Part shown: positions 17,584-26,726 of the stretch, piece by piece
Layout: each line of letters starts with the position of its first letter
How positions within the stretch are numbered: position 1 is the stretch's first letter
Assembly (NCBI GenBank): GCA_910589665.1
Contig: CAJUTR010000004.1
Coordinates: 129,481-193,480, forward strand
Reading direction: 5' to 3'
Source: an uncultured Eubacterium sp.
GTDB lineage: Bacteria; Bacillota; Clostridia; Lachnospirales; Lachnospiraceae
DNA: 64,000 nt
Made by a program: the position numbers and the translations under genes
The notes under the pieces: generated by a model
What the model was told of the DNA's origin: nothing
Seen by the model: the letters and a program-made list of their open reading frames with translations, nothing else
Database searches by the model: none

Positions 17584-18502
17584 TGTTTACCACTCCTCTC
17601 TTTACCGGCTTCACCAGATATTTCTTCTTCCAGTAAGGAAGCGCCAAAAACAGAGCGACAACGATCGCTGAAAGAAGTTTCAGCAGATCCGTATCCAGAC
17701 CGATCCAAATGACGATCTGGAGCACCACATAATAGATCACGGCTCCGAACACGACACTCAGAAGCTTCAGCGCAAAATTGTGGAACAGCTTCTCAAACAC
17801 CACTTTCCCGATAATAACGGCAGCCAGTCCGATCACGATCGCCCCGCGCCCCATGTTAATATCCGCAAATCCCTGATATTGAGAATAAAGTGCGCTGGCA
17901 AGCGCCACGAGACCGTTCGAGATCATAAGTCCAAGTACGACATTGAAATTCGTATTGATCCCCTGCGCGCGGCTCATATTCGGATTACAGCCCGTTGCCC
18001 GGAGCGAACAGCCCAGCTCCGTTCCGAAAAACCAGTACAAAACGCCGATGATGACGATACAGAAGATCGACACTACTAAAATCGAGTTCTGGTAAAACGG
18101 AACATTTTTTACATTTCGCAGTGACACAAGCAGATCGTAGTTCATAACGCTGATCGCCTGATTTGCCTTCCCCATGATCTTTAAGTTGATGGAATACAGG
18201 GCAAGCTGCGTGAGGATTCCGGCAAGGATCGCGGGAATTCCCATAAACGTATGAAAGATCCCCGTCACCAGTCCGGCTAGCATCCCCGCAGCCAGAGCCA
18301 CGAGCAGGCTCACCCACACATTGTATCCGTTCAACATCATCATGATACTCACGGCGCCGCCGGTACACATCGTGCCGTCCACCGTCAGATCCGCCACATC
18401 AAGTATTTTATACGTAATATAAACACCTATCGCCATAATGCCCCAGATCAGTCCCTGTGCAACCGCGCCGGGCATGGCTAAGAACAACACTGAAATATCC
18501 AC
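17567..18502 (-). CDS. ABC transporter permease (TrpY/LivH-like)
   Basis: A 311-residue permease with about eight helices, related to branched-chain-amino-acid permeases and to the TrpY family. Visible signatures include the N-terminal QGLIWGIMAIGVYITYKILDVADLTVDGT block, in which DLTVDG is characteristic of this subfamily, and the coupling region GCSLRATGCNPNMSRAQGIN. The GTG start has GGAGG 4 bases upstream. It sits 31 bp after the substrate-binding lipoprotein gene and overlaps the ATPase gene. It would form a homodimer in the membrane. Confidence 0.9.
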   Translation of the reverse strand: MDISVLFLAMPGAVAQGLIWGIMAIGVYITYKILDVADLTVDGTMCTGGAVSIMMMLNGYNVWVSLLVALAAGMLAGLVTGIFHTFMGIPAILAGILTQLALYSINLKIMGKANQAISVMNYDLLVSLRNVKNVPFYQNSILVVSIFCIVIIGVLYWFFGTELGCSLRATGCNPNMSRAQGINTNFNVVLGLMISNGLVALASALYSQYQGFADINMGRGAIVIGLAAVIIGKVVFEKLFHNFALKLLSVVFGAVIYYVVLQIVIWIGLDTDLLKLLSAIVVALFLALPYWKKKYLVKPVKRGVVNNAGSK

Positions 18503-18533
18503 GTATCCTCCATTCCGCGCATAAATGCGTCAT

Positions 18534-19547
18534 CTATTCCTCTTCCATACTAATCTTCTCGTAGCCTTCCGGAATCTGAATGTTCATCTCCTTGCAAATA
18601 CTCTCATTGTACTGCTTCGATACCTTCGGTGCAAATTTTACTTCCATCTCGGAAACGTCTTTGCCATTTACGAGGACATCATATGCCATCTCACCAGTCG
18701 TGTAACCAAGATCATAATAACTGATCGAGAGCGTAGCCACGCCGCAGCCCTTACACATACCCTGCTCGCCAACGATAACCGGGATCCCAGCCGGAACGCA
18801 TGTGTTTTTGATTACCTCGGTATTAGACGCCGCCGTATTATCGGTCGGAACATAAATGACGTCGCTGTTCTTCGACGCATTGGCAATGACGGAAGCAATA
18901 TCATTCGAATCGACAAACGAGTAATTTTCACACGTATAACCGTCTTTTTCCAAATAAGTCCTGATCGTCTCTACCTGATACAAAGAGTTTGCTTCCGCTG
19001 AACAGTAAAACAATCCGACTTTTTTCGCATCCGGGAACAATTCTTTGATCATGGCTGCCTGTTCATTTAACGGCGCCAGATCGGACGTACCCGATACATT
19101 GATGCCCGTCGTCCCCTTCCAGTCTTTGATATCAAGCGCTGTCCCGTAATTCGTTACCGACGTTCCGAGGATCGGTATATCAGTCGTTCCCGCAACCGCT
19201 GCCTGCAGGGGCGCCGTCGCATTTGCCAGGATCAGGTCTGTGCCGCCCGAAACGAACGAGTTGATGATCGTCGCACATGTCGGGGAATCTCCCTGTGCGT
19301 TCTGCTCATCAAAGGTAACCTTATCGCCGAGTTTTTCGGTCAGCGCATCTTTGAATCCTTTTGTCGCAGCATCAAGCGCGTCGTGCTGTACGAGCTGGCA
19401 AATACCGATATTGTAGGTTTTCCCATCGCCACTCTCCGAATCGCCGGTCGAAGTAGAACTGCCTCCATTGTCATTTCCACCGCACGCGGTCATCGACATC
19501 ATCATAACCGCTGCCAGTCCCATTGCTACTAACTTTCTTATTTTCAT
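18534..19547 (-). CDS. ABC transporter substrate-binding lipoprotein (PF04392, TrpX-like)
   Basis: A lipoprotein of 337 residues. The signal peptide ends in the lipobox MTAC with Cys22, followed by a Gly/Ser/Asn linker. The mature part has the two-lobe fold of the ABC_sub_bind family: YNIGICQLVQHDALDAATKGF at the start, then VKFDEQNAQGDSPTCATIINSFV-like and IPILGTSVTNYG segments. Streptococcal relatives bind tryptophan, and others bind tyrosine or other small molecules, so the ligand is uncertain. It is the first gene of the importer operon and lies 106 bp after serA. No promoter is clear in that gap, so it may be read through from the serine genes. Confidence 0.9.
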   Translation of the reverse strand: MKIRKLVAMGLAAVMMMSMTACGGNDNGGSSTSTGDSESGDGKTYNIGICQLVQHDALDAATKGFKDALTEKLGDKVTFDEQNAQGDSPTCATIINSFVSGGTDLILANATAPLQAAVAGTTDIPILGTSVTNYGTALDIKDWKGTTGINVSGTSDLAPLNEQAAMIKELFPDAKKVGLFYCSAEANSLYQVETIRTYLEKDGYTCENYSFVDSNDIASVIANASKNSDVIYVPTDNTAASNTEVIKNTCVPAGIPVIVGEQGMCKGCGVATLSISYYDLGYTTGEMAYDVLVNGKDVSEMEVKFAPKVSKQYNESICKEMNIQIPEGYEKISMEEE

Positions 19548-19610
19548 CCTTTTCCCTCTTTTCTGCCAAACGAAATCCGCTTATGCGGCAACACACGCCT
19601 GGACTCTCCT

Positions 19611-19639
19611 GATCACGCAGCAAAATTACCCCCGTGATC
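19611..19639. other. Small hairpin between serA and the importer operon
   Basis: GATCACG at 19611-19617 and CGTGATC at 19633-19639 form a perfect 7-bp stem with a 15-base loop. No T-run follows on either strand, so it is not a classic terminator. It could be a processing site or an operator. Confidence 0.35.
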
Positions 19640-19653
19640 GCCTTCACTTTATC

Positions 19654-20820
19654 CTACTTGATGATCCTCACTTTGATCACGCCGTTGATCCCCTCTAAAT
19701 CCTTCACGATCGCGTCCGTCGCCTCGCTGCATATATCAAAGATCGTATACGCGTAGTTGCCGCGGCTCTTATTCACCATATTCTCAATGTTGATTCCTTC
19801 TTTGGAAAATACGGTCGTAAACTGGGAGAGCATCGAGTGCACATTTTTATGTGCCACAGCGATCCGTCCCTCCGTCGCGCACACGCCGGCGTCACAATTT
19901 GGATAGTTCACGGAATTCTTAATATTTCCGTTTTCGATGAACTCGCGGATCTCTTTGACTGCCATCTTCGCACAGTTATCTTCCGATTCCTGTGTGGAAG
20001 CGCCGAGATGCGGCGTTACGATCGTATTCGGAAGGTCGGCCGTCGTCGGATTTGGGAAATCCACCACATACTTCTTCACCTTCCCGCTCGTAAGCGCGGC
20101 GCGCAGATCCGTTTCATTGACGAGCGTATCCCGCGAAAAATTGAGGAATACGACGCCGTCTTTCATTTTATCAAACGCCTCTTTATCAAACATTCCTTTC
20201 GTGGAATCCAAAAGCGGCACATGAACCGTGATAAAATCACACTCGCTGTAAATCTCATCGTATGTTTTTACGAGCGTAATATCCCTTGACATATTCAGCG
20301 CGTTGTCCACCGAAAGATACGGATCGCATCCATACACGTCCATACCGAGACGATTTGCCGCATTTGCCACGAGAACGCCGATCGCACCTAAGCCGATGAT
20401 ACCGAGCTTCTTTCCGGAAATCTCACTTCCGGCAAACGCTTTTTTCGCCTTCTCCGCCGCTTTCGCGATATCCGCATCGTCTTTATTTTCCTTTACCCAC
20501 TCGATACCGCCTACAATATCACGGGTCGCAAGAAGCATCGACGCTACGACAAGTTCCTTCACGCCGTTTGCGTTGGCGCCCGGCGTATTGAATACGACGA
20601 TCCCCTGGTCCGCACATTTTTCAAGCGGGATATTATTCACGCCCGCACCGGCTCTCGCCACGGCAAGCAGGTTTTCCGATAGTTCCATATCGTGCATCGA
20701 CGCACTGCGGACGAGTACCGCGTCCGCCTCCTTTACATCCTCCACGATTTCATACGTATCATCAAACAAGTCAAGCCCGCATGCCGCGATCGGATTCAGA
20801 CAATTAATTTTAACGCTCAT
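19654..20820 (-). CDS. serA: D-3-phosphoglycerate dehydrogenase
   Basis: SerA oxidises 3-phosphoglycerate with NAD+, the first step of serine synthesis. The substrate domain begins with INCLNPIAACGLDLF. The nucleotide-binding motif is LGIIGLGAIGVLVANAANRLGM near residue 140, and catalytic segments NFSRDTLVNE (Arg) and TPHLGASTQESEDN (His) follow. The C-terminal 80 residues form an ACT-like domain (HKNVHSMLSQFTTVFSKEGINIEN) that often senses serine. Length 388 is the short form without the intervening domain of long SerA. Start 20820 has AAGGAG upstream; 20823 is the alternative. It follows serC by 21 bp. Confidence 0.95.
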   Translation of the reverse strand: MSVKINCLNPIAACGLDLFDDTYEIVEDVKEADAVLVRSASMHDMELSENLLAVARAGAGVNNIPLEKCADQGIVVFNTPGANANGVKELVVASMLLATRDIVGGIEWVKENKDDADIAKAAEKAKKAFAGSEISGKKLGIIGLGAIGVLVANAANRLGMDVYGCDPYLSVDNALNMSRDITLVKTYDEIYSECDFITVHVPLLDSTKGMFDKEAFDKMKDGVVFLNFSRDTLVNETDLRAALTSGKVKKYVVDFPNPTTADLPNTIVTPHLGASTQESEDNCAKMAVKEIREFIENGNIKNSVNYPNCDAGVCATEGRIAVAHKNVHSMLSQFTTVFSKEGINIENMVNKSRGNYAYTIFDICSEATDAIVKDLEGINGVIKVRIIK

Positions 20821-20841
20821 CATTCTCTCCTTCTTTCTACA

Positions 20842-21924
20842 TTACGCATTGTTTGCTTCAAACTCTTTCATAAAGGCCACGAGTTTCTCCACGCCTTCTT
20901 TTGGCATCGCATTGTAGATGCTGGCGCGCATGCCGCCTACCGAGCGATGGCCTTTCAGGTTCTCAAAGCCAGCTTCCTTCGCCTCTTTGACAAATTTCGC
21001 ATCAAGTTCCTCATTTCCTGTAACAAATGGCACGTTCATCAACGAACGGTCTTCGTTCCGAACGGTTCCGCGGAACAATTTGCTCGAATCCAAAAAGCCA
21101 TACAGGATCTTTGCCTTTTCCTCATTCCTCTTCTTCATCTCCGCCAGGCCGCCCATCTTCTTGATCCACTGGAATACCTTACCGCAAATGTAAATTCCGT
21201 ATGCCGGCGGCGTGTTATACAAACTCTGCGCATCTGCATGGATCTTGTACTGGAGCATGGTCGGTACGTTCTCATCGACTTCATCCGGGATCAGATCCTC
21301 GCGTATGATGACGATCACGACACCGGCCGGGCCGATATTTTTCTGTACGCCGCCGTAAATGACGCCATATTTCTCTACATCAACCGGTTCAGACAGAAAG
21401 CAGGAAGAAACGTCTGCCACAAGTGTTTTTCCTTTTGTATTCGGAAGTGTTTTAAACTTCGTCCCATAAATCGTATTGTTTTCACAAATATAAACATAAT
21501 CTGCGTCTTCGCTGATCGGAAGATCCTGACAGTCCGGAATGTACGAAAATGTCTGATCCTCAGAAGATGCGATCTTATTCGCCTTCCCGTATTTGCACGC
21601 CTCGGCATACGCTTTTTTTGCCCACTGTCCGGTCACGATATAATCCGCCACACCGTTTTTCATCAGGTTCATCGGGATCATCGCGAACTGCTGGGAAGCG
21701 CCGCCCTGCAAAAACAGGACTTTGTAATTGTCAGGAATGTTCATCAGCTCCCGCAGATCAGCTTCTGCGGTCTTAATGATCTCATCGTACGCTTTGGAAC
21801 GATGGCTCATTTCCATAACGGACATACCTGTTCCCCTGTAATCCAACATCTCCTCTGCTGCTTCTTTTAACACTTCTTCCGGCAAAACGGCTGGGCCTGC
21901 CGAAAAATTATACACTCTGGCCAC
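20842..21924 (-). CDS. serC: Phosphoserine aminotransferase
   Basis: SerC converts 3-phosphohydroxypyruvate and glutamate to phosphoserine, using PLP. The N-terminus VYNFSAGPAVLPEEVLKEAAEE is diagnostic. The PLP lysine lies in GGVQKNIGPAGVVIVIIRED near residue 200, and the C-terminus has HRSVGGMRASIYNAMP with the substrate-binding Arg. Length 360 is standard. The GTG start follows AAGGAGG with 8-base spacing. serA is directly downstream and ilvB 46 bp upstream on the same strand. No serB is visible in the window. Confidence 0.96.
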   Translation of the reverse strand: MARVYNFSAGPAVLPEEVLKEAAEEMLDYRGTGMSVMEMSHRSKAYDEIIKTAEADLRELMNIPDNYKVLFLQGGASQQFAMIPMNLMKNGVADYIVTGQWAKKAYAEACKYGKANKIASSEDQTFSYIPDCQDLPISEDADYVYICENNTIYGTKFKTLPNTKGKTLVADVSSCFLSEPVDVEKYGVIYGGVQKNIGPAGVVIVIIREDLIPDEVDENVPTMLQYKIHADAQSLYNTPPAYGIYICGKVFQWIKKMGGLAEMKKRNEEKAKILYGFLDSSKLFRGTVRNEDRSLMNVPFVTGNEELDAKFVKEAKEAGFENLKGHRSVGGMRASIYNAMPKEGVEKLVAFMKEFEANNA

Positions 21925-21970
21925 TGTTACATCCTCCTTGTTATGATATATAATAAAATACCTTTATCAA

Positions 21971-23659
21971 CTAAATATTATCTTTATCAACCAGATCCTC
22001 TTCCGCGAACGACTCCTCGATCGGCGCTCCCGGCGCTACCATCGGCCACACCTTATCGTCCTGATCGAGTACGCAGTTGATCACAACCGGCCCGTCGCAT
22101 GACATGGCTTCCCGGATCACATCGTCTACCTCATCTCGGCTCGTCACCTCATACGCTTTCGCGCCAAGTGCTTCTGACACCTTCACATAATCCACCTGGT
22201 CTTCTAATATCGTATTGGAATAACGCTTCCCGTAGAACAATGTCTGCCACTGGCGCACCATTCCGAGCGCGTGATTATCAAAGATCACCTGGATGATCGG
22301 GATCTTGTAGCGCGATGCCGTCGCAAGCTCATTCATATTCATGCGGAAACAGCCGTCTCCCGCGATATTGAATACGTGCTTATCCGGCATACCGACCTTC
22401 GCCCCGATACAGGCGCCAAGCCCGTATCCCATCGTCCCCATGCCGCCGGACGTCAAAAGCGTCCGCGGGTTCCGATAGGAAAAATACTGCGCCGCCCACA
22501 TCTGATGCTGCCCGACGTCGGTGGAAATAATGGCGTCACCGCCCGTCAGCTCGTGGATCCTCTCAATGATATACGGGCCGGTCAGCACATCGTCGCGGTA
22601 GCGCATCGGCATTGCTGCCTTTCTGGCCAGCACTTTATCGATCCACGCCCGGTGGTACTGGTTCTCTAACTTTTTATTTAAGATCTCAAGAACGGACTTC
22701 AGATCCCCGATGATCGAATAATCGACCTGTATGTTTTTATTGACCTCTGCCGCGTCAATGTCGATGTGCACAATTTTCGCATTGTAAGCGAACTTATCAG
22801 ACTTTCCGACAACGCGGTCAGAAAACCGCACGCCGAGAGCGATCAGAAGATCACATTCCGTCACACTCAGATTCGCCGCCTTCGTCCCGTGCATGCCGAG
22901 CATTCCCATATAGTACTCATCCGTACCGTCAAAGGCTCCTTTGCCCATGAGCGTATCGGTCACAGGCGCGTCTACCTTCTTGACAAATTCTTTTAATTCC
23001 GCGCTGTCGCCAGACAACACATTTCCGCCGCCGACAAAGATTATCGGGCGCTCGGAATTCCGGATCGCCTGCACAACGGCCTCAATGTCACTCTCGCGGA
23101 TCGTATCGGTCTTTCGCGGGATGATCTCCGGCGTCTTCGGTTCAAATTCCGTTACGGCCGCTGTGACATCTTTCGGAATGTCGACCAGCACCGGCCCGGG
23201 CCGCCCAGTTTGCGCGATCTTAAACGCCGTGCGTATGGCCGACGCCAGATCATTTACATCCTTCACGATAAAACTGTGCTTCGTGATCGGCATCGTGACC
23301 CCAGATATATCGACCTCCTGAAAACTGTCCTTTCCTAAAAGCGGAAGCGTTACGTTACAAGTGATCGCCACCATCGGCACCGAATCCATATAAGCGGTCG
23401 CGATACCTGTTACGAGATTGGTAGCTCCCGGGCCGCTCGTCGCCATACAGACTCCAACCTTCCCTGTCGCTCTCGCATAACCATCTGCCGCATGGGACGC
23501 CCCCTGCTCGTGGGACGTCAGTATGTGGCGCAATCTATCCTGATACCGATACAGTTCATCATATACATTTAAAATCGCCCCGCCGGGATAACCAAATATC
23601 GTATCCACCCCTTGCTCCAGTAAACATTCGATCAAGATTTGGGAACCGTTTAATTGCAT
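21971..23659 (-). CDS. ilvB: Acetolactate synthase large (catalytic) subunit
   Basis: The ThDP-dependent catalytic subunit that joins two pyruvates to acetolactate or pyruvate and 2-oxobutyrate to acetohydroxybutyrate. The N-terminal DTIFGYPGGAILNVYDEL, the catalytic Glu in TSHEQGASHAADGYARATG, and the ThDP motif NIAGDGCFRMNMNELATASRY are visible. Length 562 is typical of biosynthetic enzymes rather than catabolic AlsS. Its regulatory partner ilvN is not adjacent but lies about 14 kb away (37591-38088). Here it stands between ilvD and serC in a leuB-ilvD-ilvB-serC-serA run. Confidence 0.95.
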   Translation of the reverse strand: MQLNGSQILIECLLEQGVDTIFGYPGGAILNVYDELYRYQDRLRHILTSHEQGASHAADGYARATGKVGVCMATSGPGATNLVTGIATAYMDSVPMVAITCNVTLPLLGKDSFQEVDISGVTMPITKHSFIVKDVNDLASAIRTAFKIAQTGRPGPVLVDIPKDVTAAVTEFEPKTPEIIPRKTDTIRESDIEAVVQAIRNSERPIIFVGGGNVLSGDSAELKEFVKKVDAPVTDTLMGKGAFDGTDEYYMGMLGMHGTKAANLSVTECDLLIALGVRFSDRVVGKSDKFAYNAKIVHIDIDAAEVNKNIQVDYSIIGDLKSVLEILNKKLENQYHRAWIDKVLARKAAMPMRYRDDVLTGPYIIERIHELTGGDAIISTDVGQHQMWAAQYFSYRNPRTLLTSGGMGTMGYGLGACIGAKVGMPDKHVFNIAGDGCFRMNMNELATASRYKIPIIQVIFDNHALGMVRQWQTLFYGKRYSNTILEDQVDYVKVSEALGAKAYEVTSRDEVDDVIREAMSCDGPVVINCVLDQDDKVWPMVAPGAPIEESFAEEDLVDKDNI

Positions 23660-23691
23660 AACTATGCACCTCTTTCCAGTATTCTTTCACG

Positions 23692-25359
23692 CTAAAATTT
23701 ATTTTTTAACACAGCGCCTGTATTTCCAGACGTTACCATATTCGCATACCGCGCCAGATAACCTGTCGTGATCTTCGGTTCTCTCGGCTTCCAGTTGTTC
23801 CGGCGCATTGCAAGAACTTCGTCACTGACCGCAAGCTCCAGCTTATTGGCCGGAATATCAATGCGGATCGTATCTCCTTCTTCGACAAGCGCGATCGGTC
23901 CGCCGACTGCTGCCTCCGGTGAAACATGGCCGATCGAGGCGCCGCGGCTCGCTCCAGAGAACCGTCCGTCCGTAATGAGTGCGACCGAAGAACCGAGTCC
24001 CATACCGGCGATCGCCGATGTCGGATTCAGCATCTCACGCATACCCGGCCCCCCTTTTGGCCCTTCGTACCGGATGACGACGACGTCTCCCGCCACGATG
24101 CTGCCGTCCTTGATGGCAGCGATCGCGTCCTCTTCGCAGTCAAACACCCTCGCTGGCCCCTCGTGTACCATCATTTCCGGCACGACGGCGGAACGTTTTA
24201 CGACGGCAGAATCCGGCGCGAGATTTCCTTTTAATACGGCGATGCCGCCCGTCTCGCTGTACGGATTTTCCACGGGACGGATCACTTCCGGATTTCGGTT
24301 AACACAGCCCTCGATATTCTCTCCCACCGTTTTTCCGGTCACGGTGATGAGATCGGTATATAATAATCCTTTTTTATTCAATTCATTCATCACGGCGTAC
24401 ACACCGCCTGCTTCATTCAGGTCTTCCATATAAGTCGGCCCTGCCGGCGCCAGGTGGCAAAGATTTGGCGTCTTTGCACTCATCTCATTGGCGCGGTCCA
24501 GATTTAAGTCAACACCCGCTTCGTGTGCGATCGCCGGAAGATGAAGCATACTGTTTGTGGAACACCCAAGCGCCATATCGACCGTCAACGCATTCAAAAA
24601 CGCCTTTTCAGTCATGATATCACTCGGACGGATGTTCTTCTCATACAGTTCCATCACTTTCATTCCGGCATGCTTCGCCAGCTTCAGCCTCTCGGAGTAA
24701 ACGGCTGGGATCGTTCCATTTCCCTGCAGTCCCATTCCGATCGCCTCGGTCAGACAGTTCATGCTGTTTGCCGTATACATCCCTGAACAGGAACCACAGG
24801 TCGGGCAGGCGTGGCTGACAAATTCCTCCACATCCTCTTCCGTCATCGTTCCCGCCGCATGGGAACCGACTGCCTCAAACATACTGGAAAGACTGGTTTT
24901 TCTTCCCTGTACATGACCGGCAAGCATCGGGCCGCCGCTCACAAATACCGTCGGTACATTGACCCTCGCCGCTGCCATCAGAAGCCCCGGCACGTTTTTA
25001 TCACAGTTTGGCACCATCACAAGCGCGTCAAACGCATGTGCCACCGCCATACACTCCGTAGAATCCGCGATCAGATCCCTCGTGACGAGGGAATATTTCA
25101 TTCCGACATGCCCCATCGCGATCCCGTCACAGACGGCGATCGCCGGGAATACGACAGGCGTTCCGCCCGCCATCGCCACGCCGAGTTTTACTGCCTCTAC
25201 CATTTTATCAAGATTCATGTGTCCCGGCACAATTTCATTATAAGAACTGACGATACCGACCAATGGTTTGTCAAGCTCTTCCTTTGTCATGCCCAGAGCG
25301 TTAAACAACGAACGCTGTGGAGCAGTCTGCATACCTTTTTTTACCGAATCACTTTTCAT
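23692..25359 (-). CDS. ilvD: Dihydroxy-acid dehydratase
   Basis: IlvD dehydrates 2,3-dihydroxy-3-methylbutanoate (and the isoleucine analogue) to the 2-keto acid, using an iron-sulphur cluster. Cluster cysteines are visible in MVPNCDKNVPG and HACPTCGSCSGMYTANSMNC. The C-terminal GPKGGPGMREMLNPTSAIAG and TDGRFSGASRGASIGHVSPEA signatures confirm the family. Length 555 is standard. The start has AAAAGAGG upstream. It lies 32 bp upstream of ilvB and 66 bp after leuB in one likely operon. Confidence 0.96.
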   Translation of the reverse strand: MKSDSVKKGMQTAPQRSLFNALGMTKEELDKPLVGIVSSYNEIVPGHMNLDKMVEAVKLGVAMAGGTPVVFPAIAVCDGIAMGHVGMKYSLVTRDLIADSTECMAVAHAFDALVMVPNCDKNVPGLLMAAARVNVPTVFVSGGPMLAGHVQGRKTSLSSMFEAVGSHAAGTMTEEDVEEFVSHACPTCGSCSGMYTANSMNCLTEAIGMGLQGNGTIPAVYSERLKLAKHAGMKVMELYEKNIRPSDIMTEKAFLNALTVDMALGCSTNSMLHLPAIAHEAGVDLNLDRANEMSAKTPNLCHLAPAGPTYMEDLNEAGGVYAVMNELNKKGLLYTDLITVTGKTVGENIEGCVNRNPEVIRPVENPYSETGGIAVLKGNLAPDSAVVKRSAVVPEMMVHEGPARVFDCEEDAIAAIKDGSIVAGDVVVIRYEGPKGGPGMREMLNPTSAIAGMGLGSSVALITDGRFSGASRGASIGHVSPEAAVGGPIALVEEGDTIRIDIPANKLELAVSDEVLAMRRNNWKPREPKITTGYLARYANMVTSGNTGAVLKNKF

Positions 25360-25425
25360 AACTTACCTCTTTTCTGCGCAATATGGCGCATTTCCTAGAC
25401 AATCTCCCTTATCAAGCTTCTCTTT

Positions 25426-26511
25426 CTAGACAATTTCCCTTAGGATGGCGTCACCCATCTCTACCGTCCCCAGACAATTTTTTCCCTCGTCCATAATATC
25501 GATCGTCCGCAATCCTTTTTTAAGTACTTCTTTGACGGCGCGTTCAATGGCATCCGATTCTTTTACAAGATTCAATGAATACTTTAACATCATCGCCGCT
25601 GATAGGATCGTGGCGATCGGATTCGCTTTATTTTGTCCGGCAATATCCGGCGCGGCACCGTGGCTCGGTTCATACATGCCAAGCGTGCCCTCGCCTAAGC
25701 TGGCAGAAGCTAACATGCCGATCGAACCCGTAACCATGCTCGCCTCATCTGATAAAATATCACCGAACATATTCTCCGTTAAAATGACATCGAACTGTTT
25801 CGGGTCTTTTACGATCTGCATGGCGCAGTTATCGACGAGCATATCGGTCAGTTCGATATCCGGATAGTCCGCGCTCACTTCTTTCACGACTTTTCGCCAC
25901 AGACGGGAAGAATCGAGCACATTTGCCTTATCGACGCTGCAAACCTTTTTATTCCGTTTTCCGGCCACATCAAACGCCCATTTCGCGATGCGCCGTATTT
26001 CATTTTCGTCATACGTAAGCGTGTCCGTCGCCCGCAGGACACCATCGACCTCTTCCGTATGTCTCTCACCGAAATACAGACCGCCGGTCAGCTCCCTCGT
26101 GACGACAAAATCAAAGCCGCCCTGAGTCAGTTCCTCTTTGAGCGGACACGCACCGCTCAGCTCATCAAAAAGCACTGCTGGTCTCAGGTTACAAAACAGG
26201 CCAAGCCCTTTGCGGATCCGAAGCAACCCTGCTTCTGGCCGTTTATCAGGCGGCAGGTCATACCAGCTGTCCTTTCCCACCGTTCCGCCAACTGCACCGA
26301 GAAGAACGGAATCGCTTTTTTTCGCTCGCTCCAGCGTCTTCTCGGTCAGGGGTTCGCCGTAAGCGTCGATGGAACATCCGCCCATCAGCAGCTCCTCATA
26401 TTCAAAAGAGTGTCCGTAGACCTCTCCTACCTTATCTAAAACTTTTCTGGCTTCCGCCACGATTTCCGGCCCTATGCCATCGCCGGGAATCAATGCAATA
26501 TGAAAATCCAT
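25426..26511 (-). CDS. leuB: 3-isopropylmalate dehydrogenase
   Basis: LeuB oxidatively decarboxylates 3-isopropylmalate in leucine synthesis. The N-terminus IALIPGDGIGPEIVAEARKVL, the substrate loop LLRIRKGLGLFCNLRPA, and NMFGDILSDEASMVTGSIGMLASASLG with the metal-binding Asp residues are visible. At 361 residues the length is standard. The start at 26511 follows GAGGG; the frame to 26532 has no binding site. It is the first gene of leuB-ilvD-ilvB-serC-serA, with a strong promoter at 26577-26606. leuA, leuC and leuD are not in the window. No T-box or other long leader is visible. Confidence 0.95.
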   Translation of the reverse strand: MDFHIALIPGDGIGPEIVAEARKVLDKVGEVYGHSFEYEELLMGGCSIDAYGEPLTEKTLERAKKSDSVLLGAVGGTVGKDSWYDLPPDKRPEAGLLRIRKGLGLFCNLRPAVLFDELSGACPLKEELTQGGFDFVVTRELTGGLYFGERHTEEVDGVLRATDTLTYDENEIRRIAKWAFDVAGKRNKKVCSVDKANVLDSSRLWRKVVKEVSADYPDIELTDMLVDNCAMQIVKDPKQFDVILTENMFGDILSDEASMVTGSIGMLASASLGEGTLGMYEPSHGAAPDIAGQNKANPIATILSAAMMLKYSLNLVKESDAIERAVKEVLKKGLRTIDIMDEGKNCLGTVEMGDAILREIV

Positions 26512-26576
26512 AGTTCCCTCACATTCTGCCATTCATCACATACAGGCATAACTGTCAAAATTTTAATAGCCTTTTT

Positions 26577-26606
26577 AGTATATAGCAAAAAGACACGAAC
26601 TGTCAA
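26577..26606 (-). promoter_or_regulatory. Promoter of the leuB-ilvD-ilvB-serC-serA operon
   Basis: Minus strand -35 TTGACA (26606-26601) and -10 TATACT (26582-26577, 18-base spacer) or overlapping TATATA with 16. A second TTGACA lies at 26558-26553, nearer the gene. The leader is about 60 nt, too short for a T-box. Confidence 0.75.
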
Positions 26607-26640
26607 GTACGTGCTTCTTTTTTGTCGGAAAAAAAGGGGG

Positions 26641-26692
26641 AAAAAAGGTGCATCCCCTGAAGGAAATGCACCTTTTGAAATGCACCTTTTTT
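26641..26692. terminator. Intrinsic terminator with a repeated arm, after the Ig-like surface protein
   Basis: AAAAAAGGTGCAT (26641-26653) pairs with ATGCACCTTTT at 26666-26676, and a second copy of that arm, ATGCACCTTTTTT, follows at 26680-26692. Two alternative hairpins are therefore possible. It terminates the minus-strand gene ending at 26727 and separates it from leuB. Confidence 0.8.
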
Positions 26693-26726
26693 ATCTTTCA
26701 CCCATTTATGGGTCAGAAATCACTGA

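Noticed and set aside
20692..21870. 392-codon plus-strand frame opposite serC/serA
   Set aside because: Runs across the boundary of two conserved genes on the other strand and shows no motif.
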